Source: Proteiniclasticum ruminis DSM 24773 (GTDB lineage Bacteria > Bacillota > Clostridia > Clostridiales > Clostridiaceae). From it: a DNA stretch of 64,000 bases. A program made the position numbers and the translations under genes. Shown one piece after another: positions 34,519 through 42,905 of this stretch (the stretch's first letter is position 1; every line of letters begins with the position of its first letter). The stretch lies in contig NZ_JNKC01000007.1 of NCBI RefSeq assembly GCF_000701905.1, positions 83,149 to 147,148 on the forward strand, in the 5' to 3' direction. The notes beneath the pieces are model-generated. The model saw only the letters and a list, made by a program, of their open reading frames with translations, ran no database searches and was not told where the DNA came from.

Positions 34519-36054
34519 TTACTTACCGTAAGAATATAACGCCTCATGATGAAGTCTCATGGCAAAACGGTCAATTTTACCGCTGCTGTTTTGGGGAAAG
34601 ACATCCATTCCTATAATTTTCTGTGGAATCATATACGATGGAAGTCTCTCTTTCAAGCCTTTCCTGATGTCCAGAAACAGCTTTGACCGGTTCTCATAAG
34701 TTGAAGTGAGGGTCACATAGGCCACAAGAAACTTCACAGTACCTTCCTTATCCACAACAGGCCTAACCACGCTCTGATGTATCCATTCTTCCTCATTGAG
34801 TGCGCTCTCCACTTCCTCCAGCTCCACACGGTTCCCGCCAATTTTGACTCTGTTGTCCAATCTGCCCAGATAATAATAGAGGCCTTCTTTTTTTATCATA
34901 AGGTCTTTGGTCCGAAAACCTCTCCTGCCAGAATCCGTGACAAAAAAGGTGCGCTTTGTTTCCTCTTCCAGTTTATAGTAGCCATCACAGAGTCTTCTTG
35001 AAAAAATAACCAGTTCACCTTTTTCTCCTTCAGGTACCAGGTTTCCTTCTTCATCCACAAGGACTGCATCTATAGAAGGAACTGCTTTACCTAGAGGAAT
35101 CCTCTCTTCAATAAGCTCATCTACCGCGTCCTTTGTCAGTGTGCAGCCAATGGCGACCGTGGTCAGTTCTGTAGACGCATACTGAATCTTCACTGTGATC
35201 TTTGGAAACCTTCTAAAGACTTCCTTCACAAGCTCTTTTCCGCAGACCTCTCCTGCTAAAGCGATGGATTTCAGCTGAGGAAGATGAGATGCAGAGAACC
35301 TCTCATCCATGAGGAGCATACTGCAGGAAGTGGCAATGAGCCCCAGATACTCCGGTTGAATCTTAAGATATTGATTCAGAAGCTTTTCAGGGTCTTTCTG
35401 ATACTCTGACGGGACCGCATAAAGCGTTGATCCCATGAGAACCATGGTTCGATAGACATGCTGCATATGAGCTGAAAACATATAGGAGAAGTTGTTCATA
35501 ACCTTTTCTTGATGTCCCCCTATATAAAACTCCTCCGATGCAAGAAAAAGATTTTCCAGATCACCCAGCGCATTCATCACGCCTTTAGGATTTCCGGTAC
35601 TCCCGGAAGTATAGAGCAGCGCCATCATTCCCTCATAAGAAAGCCAGGACTCTTCGGAAACCTTCTCCTTCCTGTACTCATATATAATCTCCAGAAGTTC
35701 TGATTCTTTTATCACAGGGACTTCTTTTTGACCGAGATCCCCATCCGAAAATGAAATCACTAAGGAAGCTTCTGAATCTTTCAAGATAAATAGAGCTCTT
35801 TCCTTTGGTAAGGATGATGTAAGAGGCACATAAGCTCTTCCCGATTTCAGGCAGGCAAACATCACCGTGAGATACTCATTCTCCTTATCGCCAAGAATCA
35901 TAACCTTTGCCTTTGGCTCCAGTGTTTTTAAAAAATATGAAGCCAAGGCATCCGAACGCTCATGGAGCATTTTAAAAGTCATCCTATTACCATGGATATC
36001 CACAGCACATACATCACTGGACTGTGCTCTTTTTCTCAGCATCTCCAAGATCAT
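34519..36054 (-). CDS. Free-standing adenylation enzyme (NRPS A-domain/DltA-like)
   Basis: A 511-residue AMP-forming enzyme. The A3 motif is LLYTSGSTGNPKGV, A5 YASTE, A7 FRTKDL, A8 GRLDNRVKIGGNRVELEEVE, and A10 NSSGKIDR with the catalytic Lys. It should activate a carboxylic acid and load it on the neighbouring carrier protein. The A4 region reads FSYMFSAH, where amino-acid-activating domains have Phe-Asp; the missing Asp, which normally holds the alpha-amino group, suggests an acid without that amino group, or a different binding mode. The ATG at 36054 follows GGGAGGGG and overlaps the condensation gene by 41 bases. Confidence 0.9.
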   Translation of the reverse strand: MILEMLRKRAQSSDVCAVDIHGNRMTFKMLHERSDALASYFLKTLEPKAKVMILGDKENEYLTVMFACLKSGRAYVPLTSSLPKERALFILKDSEASLVISFSDGDLGQKEVPVIKESELLEIIYEYRKEKVSEESWLSYEGMMALLYTSGSTGNPKGVMNALGDLENLFLASEEFYIGGHQEKVMNNFSYMFSAHMQHVYRTMVLMGSTLYAVPSEYQKDPEKLLNQYLKIQPEYLGLIATSCSMLLMDERFSASHLPQLKSIALAGEVCGKELVKEVFRRFPKITVKIQYASTELTTVAIGCTLTKDAVDELIEERIPLGKAVPSIDAVLVDEEGNLVPEGEKGELVIFSRRLCDGYYKLEEETKRTFFVTDSGRRGFRTKDLMIKKEGLYYYLGRLDNRVKIGGNRVELEEVESALNEEEWIHQSVVRPVVDKEGTVKFLVAYVTLTSTYENRSKLFLDIRKGLKERLPSYMIPQKIIGMDVFPQNSSGKIDRFAMRLHHEALYSYGK

Positions 36055-37372
36055 AAGAAATCCCCTCCCTATCCACAAAGAACTCCTTCATCCGGCAGTC
36101 TGAACGTTCCAGCACCTCCCGGACGAGGTAACGATAAGATACCAGAAGACTTTTGATGTCCTCCTCCTGGAATCTTTTTTTCTGATACCGGAGTTCAAAA
36201 GAGATCTCTTTGTTTTTCGGCATATCAAATATTGCTGCATAAAACTGAGAGACATTGGTATTGGACCAGAACATTCTTCCCTTGGGATAGCTTTCCTGGA
36301 ACACCGCTTCATAATCCATATAGGAGAACAGAATCCAATTGAAATTAAAGTTGAGACCATGAGAAAGGCATAGCCCATAAGATAGAGGGGTCACATCCAG
36401 TGTGCTGAACCTTATATGGCGGAGCATCTCCAGATTCTCTTCATAGTTTCTTTTCGCAAAGGACTCAAATGTTTCCTCCGGATTCACTTCAATGAGAAGC
36501 GGCGGAGAGTTCATCATGCACCCCATGGTCTGCCTGCTTCTGCCATCCATTCTTCCATAGTTCAATGTACCTAAAGTGAAGGTGGTGTTCCCTTGAATCC
36601 TATATATAAGAAGTGCTGCCATAGACTCCAAAAGACTCGGCATAGAAACCTGCAGCTCTTTATGAAGAGCAGTGAGCCCTTCATAAAGGTCTCCCCTTAG
36701 AAGAATAGATTTTGAAACGCAGTCAATCTTCATGGATCTTTTTCCTCCTGGAAAAGAAAAATCCCGTCTCATTCTGAGCTTTTCTTTCCAGTAGGTCTGA
36801 TCTTCCTTAAATGCTTTGCTTCTTCTATACTCTTTTTCTTTCTCTACAAACTCTCTGTAAGAACCGCTTATTGTAGGAGGCACCGGCTGATTCTCCTCAT
36901 AACACCGGTTCAGCATGCGGATTTCTTTCGCCAGAAGCTTCATACTGTAGCCATCGGTGAGGAAGTGATGCATCTGAATCCATAAAGTCAGATCCCCTGA
37001 AGCTCTTCTCAGCACCTTTATCGAGTAGAGCTGATCTTTCAGAAGCCGGATTCCCCGGTCCTTTTCTTTTTGAAGCCAGTTCTCATACTCTTCGTCCGTA
37101 TAGAAAGGCAACACTTCAAATTTCTCCGTCTGAAAAGATCGGATGTACTGCCGCCAGCGCCATGGGAAACGGTACACAGGTACCAGGCGGAAACAGTCAT
37201 TTCTCGAAATAAGATCATTCCCGATCCTCTGAAGTCTCTCTACAGTGCCTCCTTCCCATTCAAAAGCACAGGTCAGCGTATTCAGTTTCGACAGATTCTT
37301 AAAATCAGTCTGGGAGATCATCCCTAAAATCAGTGTGTATTGTGCCATAGAAAGTGAAAACAGATCTTCCAT
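36014..37372 (-). CDS. Free-standing NRPS condensation-domain protein
   Basis: A 452-residue protein consisting of a single condensation domain. The catalytic HHxxxDG motif is intact as MHHFLTDGYS. Other core motifs are visible: an N-terminal SLSMAQYTLILGM, NDCFRLVPV, the RMDGRSRQTMGCMMNSPPLLIEV stretch (the G...N of motif C5) and a C-terminal SQFYAAIFDMPKNKEISFELRYQ. Such domains join a carrier-bound acyl group to an amine or hydroxyl. No adenylation or carrier domain is fused; those are the next two genes, so the three form a dissected single module. AGGGGG precedes the ATG at 37372. The product is unknown. Confidence 0.9.
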   Translation of the reverse strand: MEDLFSLSMAQYTLILGMISQTDFKNLSKLNTLTCAFEWEGGTVERLQRIGNDLISRNDCFRLVPVYRFPWRWRQYIRSFQTEKFEVLPFYTDEEYENWLQKEKDRGIRLLKDQLYSIKVLRRASGDLTLWIQMHHFLTDGYSMKLLAKEIRMLNRCYEENQPVPPTISGSYREFVEKEKEYRRSKAFKEDQTYWKEKLRMRRDFSFPGGKRSMKIDCVSKSILLRGDLYEGLTALHKELQVSMPSLLESMAALLIYRIQGNTTFTLGTLNYGRMDGRSRQTMGCMMNSPPLLIEVNPEETFESFAKRNYEENLEMLRHIRFSTLDVTPLSYGLCLSHGLNFNFNWILFSYMDYEAVFQESYPKGRMFWSNTNVSQFYAAIFDMPKNKEISFELRYQKKRFQEEDIKSLLVSYRYLVREVLERSDCRMKEFFVDREGISYDLGDAEKKSTVQ

Positions 37373-37386
37373 AACTTTGTTTCCCC

Positions 37387-38775
37387 CTAGATAAACAGAA
37401 AAGCAATCGGAACCCAAAGAGCAAGGAGTATGGCCCAGATGGTGGATACAACAGTTCCCGCTGTAAAGAGCTCTTTCATTGTATAGGATCCTTTGGTATA
37501 GGAAACCATGACTACAGGATCAAAAGGAATCAGGAGAACACAGCTGGCCATGGCTGCCACAATAAAACTGATCATTCTGGGATCATATCCATAGGATTCT
37601 GAAAGCGCTGCAAAGCTTGAAGCATAAAGAACCACAATGGCCGATGCGGTGGGTATAAGAAGATGTGTCCAGTTCACCAGTAGAGCGATGATTAAGAGAA
37701 AAACCAGAAGCACTGTATTGGTGAAATACGGCGATATGGCCGTCACAAGAAAAGCAGTCACCCCTGTTTCCACTAGAGCTGCACCTACAGACAATATGGC
37801 GCTGCAGATGAGAATGGTGTCCCATCCGCATTCCCTGGAATACTCCTTCCACGTGAGCATATCCAAACCAGGAAGAAAAAAGACTGTGAGTGTCAGTACC
37901 GAAACCATCGTCACATTTAGCCATGGGACCCAGGAAGTCATTACCCAGAGAACAAATGTCACAAGTAGAATCATCAAGGCTTTTCTATCGTATCTCGAGA
38001 GCTTCTCGTGATTGTGCATCTCCCTAAGAACTTTCTGCATGGTGTCCTCTTCCACAGGTTTCACCTTGAAAAGCAGAGTCAGAATTGGTACAGAAAGGAA
38101 AATTAGGATCAGAGCCAGGGGAATTCCCAGCAGCATCCATTCTGTAAATAGAACCTTCTGTCCCGTGGCTTCCTCCACCAAACTAATGGACAGTACATTC
38201 AGTGAACTTCCGGCAGGCGTCATCATTCCTCCAAAAACAGCGCCAAAAGGCACGGACATCATCATTGCTTTTCCTAAAGGACTCTTTCCCATATCCTCTC
38301 CCATCGAATGAAGCACTCTGGCTGCAAGTCCTGTCATAATAACTGCACAGGGCACATTGGAAACCACAGAGGAAATGAGCGCAGTGCCCAGCATAAAGGC
38401 ACCCACCACATAAAGGGGGCGGCCATGAGACTTTGCCAGGAGAAAAACAGCAAGCCTTTCTGGGATAGAAGACTTCAGTAGAACCATGGAGATGCCATAA
38501 CAGGCCATCAGAAAAAGAAAAAGTGTGGTCATGGAACTCTTCAAAGCCTGATCAAAGGTGACCACACCAAGAAGTGGAAGCAGAACCAGGACCAGCGGCG
38601 CAACGATTCCAGGAGGGATGGGTTCTGTAATGAGCATAAGAAGAGCTGCGGCAAGGATGGCAATACCTCGGAAAGACTCCATAGAAAGAGCACCTGTATC
38701 AGAAACAAGAAGCGCAGTGACTAAAATGAGGACAGTTCCAATGACTCCGATAACTCTTTTCTTTTCTGCTTTCAT
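37387..38775 (-). CDS. DASS (SLC13-like) sodium/anion symporter
   Basis: A 462-residue transporter with about eleven helices. The DASS layout is recognisable: an early TEPIPPGIVAPLVLVLLPLLGVV, the half-helix motif SSVVSNVPCAVIMTGLAARV, GGMMTPAGSSLNVLSI, and a second half with NWTHLLIPTASAIVVLYASSF and CVLLIPFDPVVMVSYTKGSYTM. The signature SNT is changed to SNV in the first half and the matching second-half site is altered, so the anion may differ from succinate or citrate. It heads the operon with the condensation, adenylation and carrier genes (14-base gap), suggesting it imports a precursor or exports the product. Confidence 0.85.
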   Translation of the reverse strand: MKAEKKRVIGVIGTVLILVTALLVSDTGALSMESFRGIAILAAALLMLITEPIPPGIVAPLVLVLLPLLGVVTFDQALKSSMTTLFLFLMACYGISMVLLKSSIPERLAVFLLAKSHGRPLYVVGAFMLGTALISSVVSNVPCAVIMTGLAARVLHSMGEDMGKSPLGKAMMMSVPFGAVFGGMMTPAGSSLNVLSISLVEEATGQKVLFTEWMLLGIPLALILIFLSVPILTLLFKVKPVEEDTMQKVLREMHNHEKLSRYDRKALMILLVTFVLWVMTSWVPWLNVTMVSVLTLTVFFLPGLDMLTWKEYSRECGWDTILICSAILSVGAALVETGVTAFLVTAISPYFTNTVLLVFLLIIALLVNWTHLLIPTASAIVVLYASSFAALSESYGYDPRMISFIVAAMASCVLLIPFDPVVMVSYTKGSYTMKELFTAGTVVSTIWAILLALWVPIAFLFI

Positions 38776-39045
38776 AAGATCCCGCCTACAGTTTATTCTT
38801 CGAATGGAAAAATATTATATCTTGTAAGAAAATTTTACGTTTTATGTCGTATAATGTCAAATATTTAACGACTAATAAACAATGGAAGATATTAATTTTA
38901 AATTAAAATAAATATCTTTGTATTCACAAATTATTCAGTTGTGAATATTTGTGATTCCATAAGATTCATGGCGTTTTTTTCTTGTAGCTATTCTATTCTC
39001 TTCAACTGTATAATAAATTATCAAACACTATAAAGGAGATCTGCC

Positions 39046-40428
39046 ATGAAGGCATTACTTCGTAAAGTAATTCTTCTCATTCTATTAAGTCTAATGATGA
39101 TTCCCCTGTCATCCAATGCATCCGGAGAGACGAGGAAAAAGGTGGGAACAGTACAGGAATACACGGAAGCTTTCCCCAAAGCGGCTGTCTTTTCCGGGTC
39201 CTTCTTGTCCGCTGAAGCCTCCAGGGTTAATCCCGGGATGTATAAGGAGGCTGATTATCAGAAAATCAAAAGCCGGTTTCTTCAAGCTGTGACGGCTTAT
39301 GAAGACACTATTGCATTAGAGGAGTTTCATCTTACCAGCAGCCAGGCTTTTGAAATCTACTACAGACTTTATAATGAAACACCTCATTTTTTCTATCTCA
39401 GCTACAGCACCTCAGCTCTGATCAGTGAGCACAATGAAGTTCTTCAGCTGAACCTGGATTATTATTATCCCAAGTCCATGATTCCTGATATGAAACGGAA
39501 GCTGGAGGAAAAGATTACCTTGTTTCTTTCAGATCTTGATGAAACCTGGACCGATTTTGAGAAGGCGCTCTATGTCTATGACAAGCTGATTCTGGAAACC
39601 AGTTATACCGCAGGGGAAAAGGACTCCCTTTATACTGTATATGGTGTATTTACAGAAAACCAAGCAGTTTGCCAAGGGTATGCGTCCGCATATACGCTCA
39701 TCATGAGAGATTATCTCGGAATCGAGACCCACTACATCTATTCAAAAGAGATGAATCACGCCTGGAACCTGATCCGTTTGAACGGACAGTACTATCATGT
39801 GGATGCCACCTGGGGAGATCCCCAGCCCGATGAGCCAGGAAGAGTGAATCACAGGTTCTTTCTTCTTAGTGATGACGCCATGAGAAAGACAGAGCCCGCT
39901 CATAAAAACTGGAACGCTCCCTACCTATCCACTGACACCACGTATGATGAATCTTCCTATAAAGCCATCCAAACGGGTTTGATTCCAACAGATCAGGGGT
40001 GGATCGGCATTGATGGAGATGGCGCTCTATATTTCTATAATTTTAAAAGAGGTGTTTTCCGTTATGGAAATCATCTGACCAGATTGTGGTCTCCGATAAA
40101 GGATGAAACAGTGTACTATACCAAAAATTACAGCACACTTCTGAAATCTCAGAACACCATCTATTTTCATGATCACGACTCCATATATTCCATGGATCCC
40201 ATCACAAATAAAACCCTAAAGATCTTCACCAAGAGCCCACAGGATGGTTTCATCTACGGGATGTCAGCCAAGGGCTCTGATCTGACCTACTATCTGAAAA
40301 AAGAACTGGATCAGCAGGAGTATCTCTTGAAAACTCTGGATCTAAGACCATTTTCTTTCACCATGGGCATAGAAAAACAGCACTCTTTGAGACTTCAGTG
40401 GATGTCAAGGTCTCTTCTCATAAACTGA
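39046..40428 (+). CDS. Secreted transglutaminase-like protein
   Basis: A 460-residue protein with an N-terminal signal peptide (LLRKVILLILLSLMMIPLSSNASG). Residues about 160-270 form a transglutaminase/cysteine-protease-like core: Cys at about 208 in QAVCQGYASAYTLIMRDYLGIETHYIY, His at about 239 in MNHAWNLIRL, and Asp at about 253 in YHVDATWGDP. The last 170 residues look like a beta-rich propeller-like region with repeated aromatic strands. Bacterial members act as cell-wall-associated proteases, cross-linkers or peptide cyclases; the substrate is not known. AAAGGAG precedes the ATG. The gene is a single unit with a terminator behind it. Confidence 0.85.
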   Translation: MKALLRKVILLILLSLMMIPLSSNASGETRKKVGTVQEYTEAFPKAAVFSGSFLSAEASRVNPGMYKEADYQKIKSRFLQAVTAYEDTIALEEFHLTSSQAFEIYYRLYNETPHFFYLSYSTSALISEHNEVLQLNLDYYYPKSMIPDMKRKLEEKITLFLSDLDETWTDFEKALYVYDKLILETSYTAGEKDSLYTVYGVFTENQAVCQGYASAYTLIMRDYLGIETHYIYSKEMNHAWNLIRLNGQYYHVDATWGDPQPDEPGRVNHRFFLLSDDAMRKTEPAHKNWNAPYLSTDTTYDESSYKAIQTGLIPTDQGWIGIDGDGALYFYNFKRGVFRYGNHLTRLWSPIKDETVYYTKNYSTLLKSQNTIYFHDHDSIYSMDPITNKTLKIFTKSPQDGFIYGMSAKGSDLTYYLKKELDQQEYLLKTLDLRPFSFTMGIEKQHSLRLQWMSRSLLIN

Positions 40429-40450
40429 TGGATCTTCTGATTTATAAAAG

Positions 40451-40487
40451 AAAAAAACGCCAGTGAAAATTCACTGACGTTTTTTTC
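40451..40487. terminator. Bidirectional terminator between the transglutaminase-like gene and tRNA-Thr
   Basis: AAAAACGCCAGTGA and TCACTGACGTTTTT form a long stem around AAAT. A-runs and T-runs on both sides allow it to serve the convergent tRNA gene too. Confidence 0.9.
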
Positions 40488-40489
40488 TT

Positions 40490-40565
40490 TGGAGCTACTA
40501 GCCGGAATCGAACCGGCGACCTGCTGATTACGAATCAGCTGCTCTACCGACTGAGCCATAGTAGC
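40490..40565 (-). tRNA. tRNA-Thr, anticodon CGU, CCA encoded
   Basis: A 76-base class I tRNA. The acceptor GCTACTA pairs with TAGTAGC, the anticodon loop TTCGTAA gives CGT, the T-loop is TTCGATT, and the discriminator is T followed by CCA. It reads ACG codons. A TTGCAA/TAAGAT pair with a 17-base spacer (40619-40591 on the minus strand) is a likely promoter. The U73 matters for reading the T-box at 15.6-15.9 kb. Confidence 0.97.
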
Positions 40566-40679
40566 AAACCCGTATCATCGATACCTATATATCTTAAGGG
40601 ATTCAGAAAAATTTTGCAATGGTCTGAAGAAAAAAGCATGCTGTAAACCAGAGATATCTGATCACAGCATGCACTTCTT

Positions 40680-41510
40680 CTAATCTAACTCAACTTCCAC
40701 AAGGTTCAGCCTGTTCATGAGCTCCTTCGTTTCCATCATAGAAACCGCATCATGTACATAGGTCTTGAACGTGCGGATGCCTTCTCTTTCCTTCATTCTT
40801 TCTTCTGCCATCTCAGAGGCTACGCCCATGACAGCGCACCCAACAGTAGCACTTAAGAAGTAGTCCTTTGTGAGACCTGAATAGGTCGCCATGATGGCAG
40901 CCACAGAAGATCCAGCTCCGCAGATTTTCTTCAGTTTGGCATCTCCATTGGATACTTTGGCCATTCTCTTTCCATCGGTGATGATATCTGTTTTCCCTGT
41001 CATCACCACCACCGCGCCCAGCTTTTCTGCAAGCTCGATGCAGTACTTCTCGGCTCCATTTTCATCCTCAAAAGAGTCGATGCCCTTGTTTTTTGTTTCA
41101 TATCCTAAAATAAACTTGATTTCACCAAGGTTCCCTTTGAGAATATCCACCTTCACCTCTTTCAGAAGATGCTCAATGGCATACTTTCTGAAAGAAGAAG
41201 CGGTGATGGCTGCAGGATCCAGAATTACAGGCACATGAACTCTATTGGCAGTTTTTCCTGTCAACGTCATAATGTCCAGATACTCCCTGTTGATGGTGCC
41301 AAAGTTCATGACCACCGCTTGGGACTTGGAATACTCCACCATTTCATGAGCTTCCGAGATTTCATCCGTCAGCACCGGTGAACCTCCGGAATGAATGCAC
41401 ATATCCACCAAATCCAGTACGGTCACATAATTGGTCAGAAAGCAGACCAGAGGATATTTCTCCTCGAATTTCTGTGCGTAGAGCTTCTCTACATGATTTC
41501 TCAGATTCAT
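40680..41510 (-). CDS. thiM: Hydroxyethylthiazole kinase-like protein, divergent copy
   Basis: A 276-residue ThiM-family ribokinase-fold enzyme, with YPLVCFLTNYVTVLDLVDMCIHSGGSPVLTDEISE, VILDPAAITASSFRKYAIEHLL, ILKGNLGEIKFILG and VVMTGKTDIITDG all in order. ThiM phosphorylates the thiazole alcohol for thiamine salvage. The anion-hole motif, GTGC in the neighbouring copy, is GAGSS here (about 196-200), so the conserved Cys near the active site is Ser and one Gly position has changed. It could have altered activity or a different substrate. AAGGAG marks the start. It lies ten bases behind the first copy, in the same transcript. Confidence 0.88.
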   Translation of the reverse strand: MNLRNHVEKLYAQKFEEKYPLVCFLTNYVTVLDLVDMCIHSGGSPVLTDEISEAHEMVEYSKSQAVVMNFGTINREYLDIMTLTGKTANRVHVPVILDPAAITASSFRKYAIEHLLKEVKVDILKGNLGEIKFILGYETKNKGIDSFEDENGAEKYCIELAEKLGAVVVMTGKTDIITDGKRMAKVSNGDAKLKKICGAGSSVAAIMATYSGLTKDYFLSATVGCAVMGVASEMAEERMKEREGIRTFKTYVHDAVSMMETKELMNRLNLVEVELD

Positions 41511-41520
41511 TCATTACTCC

Positions 41521-42366
41521 TTATACTGCAATCTCTTCAACTGCAACATCTACAATATTCGCTCTTTCTCTTACAGCATCATTGCTGAGAATGGAAAGAG
41601 TATCCAAAAGATGATGCTTGTAGGTATAGTATCCTTCGCCTTTTTCTACCATGGTATCCGCAATCTCACCAGCAATACCCATGATGATGACACCAGTCAT
41701 GGCGCTGTAGAAGTAATCCTTTGTAACACCACTGAAAGTACCCACAAGAGCTCCGATGGTGCATCCGGTTCCGATGACCTTAGGCAGGTTCTTGGAGCCG
41801 TTCTTGATTCGTACAACCCTTGTGCCGTCGCTGATGACATCTTCAATGCCAGTCATGGCAACCACGCAGTTGTATTTTTTCGCCAGAGCAACCACATACT
41901 TTTCTGCTTCGCTTTCATCCTCATTGGAGTCTACGCCCTTGGAAGTAGTCTCCACACCAAGACATGCCTTCACTTCCGCCAGATTTCCTTTGATGACAGA
42001 AATCTTCAGCTCCTCCAGCATTCTTCTGATGGATGCGGAGCGGAAAGGTGTCGCACCTGCTGCAACAGGATCCAGTATGATTGGAATGTTAAGCTCTGTC
42101 GCTTTCTTCCCTGCTTCAATCATAGCATTGACCTGCTTATTGGTTACGGTTCCGATGTTGAACACCAAAGCATCTACCTTCGCATACTCCACCACCTCAG
42201 CAGCATCGATAGGATCATCTGTCATAACAGGAGTTCCTCCGAAATAAGATGTGATACTGGTCAGCTCATTGGCTGTCACATAATTAATAAGAAAGTCCAC
42301 CAGGGGGTTCTTTTTCTTTGCTTCATCCATAAGATGAATGATCTGATCTATATGGCTCATTTTCAT
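41521..42366 (-). CDS. thiM: Hydroxyethylthiazole kinase
   Basis: A 281-residue ThiM with canonical motifs: LVDFLINYVTANELTSITSYFGGTPVMTDDPID, IPIILDPVAAGATPFRSASIRRML, VIKGNLAEVKACLG and the GTGCTIGALVGTFSG anion hole with its conserved Cys at about 202. It makes hydroxyethylthiazole phosphate from salvaged thiazole and ATP. It is the first gene of a two-copy tandem and is divergent from adhE. I searched the upstream minus strand for the TPP-riboswitch sequences (CTGAGA and the second conserved block) and did not find them. CGGAGGAAATGAAA precedes the ATG. Confidence 0.93.
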   Translation of the reverse strand: MKMSHIDQIIHLMDEAKKKNPLVDFLINYVTANELTSITSYFGGTPVMTDDPIDAAEVVEYAKVDALVFNIGTVTNKQVNAMIEAGKKATELNIPIILDPVAAGATPFRSASIRRMLEELKISVIKGNLAEVKACLGVETTSKGVDSNEDESEAEKYVVALAKKYNCVVAMTGIEDVISDGTRVVRIKNGSKNLPKVIGTGCTIGALVGTFSGVTKDYFYSAMTGVIIMGIAGEIADTMVEKGEGYYTYKHHLLDTLSILSNDAVRERANIVDVAVEEIAV

Positions 42367-42647
42367 TTCCTCCGAAATTTTCGTTTTTCATAGTGCAACC
42401 TCTGCACGAGAGCACATTATATAGAACCTCCCTCCTGAAAATCAATCTCGTCTCAAAAAAATCACAGAGTTTTTATACTAACTTCATCACTTTCTCTCCA
42501 TATTTGTTTTTTTATAGAGGCTTACAGGAATTATTTCCCTTCTGGCAAAGCAAACTGCCTGAACCTCAGCCGAAAAAGACTTCCTCAATTTTTACATTAT
42601 AGAACCACCTGAGCCGAAAAATTGATAAAATATGAATTGGCATTAAA

Positions 42648-42665
42648 TAGTTAATTATTTAACAT
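42648..42665. promoter_or_regulatory. Rex-like operator 1 upstream of adhE
   Basis: TAGTTAATTATTTAACAT agrees with the Rex consensus TTGTTAA-N4-TTAACAA at all but the second and last positions. Rex is the NADH-sensing repressor that controls fermentation genes in Firmicutes. Confidence 0.55.
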
Positions 42666-42805
42666 ATTCAGTTGTAGATTCTATATGGAAACCAATATAA
42701 ACGTAAAAATCCGACTCTGCAAATTGATTCATATTTGCTGAATATTTTAGTGTTATTGCTATATTTATTAAAATGAAACCGTTTAATTTTACTTTTATCA
42801 TAATA

Positions 42806-42823
42806 TTGATATTTATTTAACAG
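42806..42823. promoter_or_regulatory. Rex-like operator 2 upstream of adhE
   Basis: TTGATATTTATTTAACAG matches the Rex pattern with a perfect TTAACA half. It differs at only two or three positions from the site in front of the hydrogenase maturation operon (61596-61613). Confidence 0.5.
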
Positions 42824-42873
42824 AATTATGGAGAATTCCATTGACGATACTATTTTCTGGTGCTATTCTTATA

Positions 42874-42891
42874 TTGTCAATAATTTAACAG
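42874..42891. promoter_or_regulatory. Rex-like operator 3 just before adhE
   Basis: TTGTCAATAATTTAACAG matches TTGTTAA-N4-TTAACAA except at positions 5 and 18. It ends 14 bases before the adhE start codon, where a bound repressor would block transcription or initiation. Confidence 0.6.
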
Positions 42892-42905
42892 AGGATGTGG
42901 ATGTA

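Larger units (their letters stand above)
42367..42905. other. Intergenic region between thiM and adhE
   Basis: About 540 bases, very AT-rich in its second half. On the minus strand a TTGATT/TATAAT pair with an 18-base spacer near 42446-42412 is the likely thiM promoter. The adhE side carries three 18-base Rex-like sites, listed separately. No open frame with a ribosome site is present. Confidence 0.6.

Noticed and set aside
42367..42620. Possible TPP riboswitch before the thiM pair
   Set aside because: Neither CTGAGA nor the second conserved TPP block is present on the minus strand; GGCTGAGG alone is not enough.
42828..42905. Earlier start for adhE giving a 26-residue N-terminal extension
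   Set aside because: The extension has no family counterpart, and a Rex-like site lies inside it; the ATG at 42906 matches AdhE N-termini.
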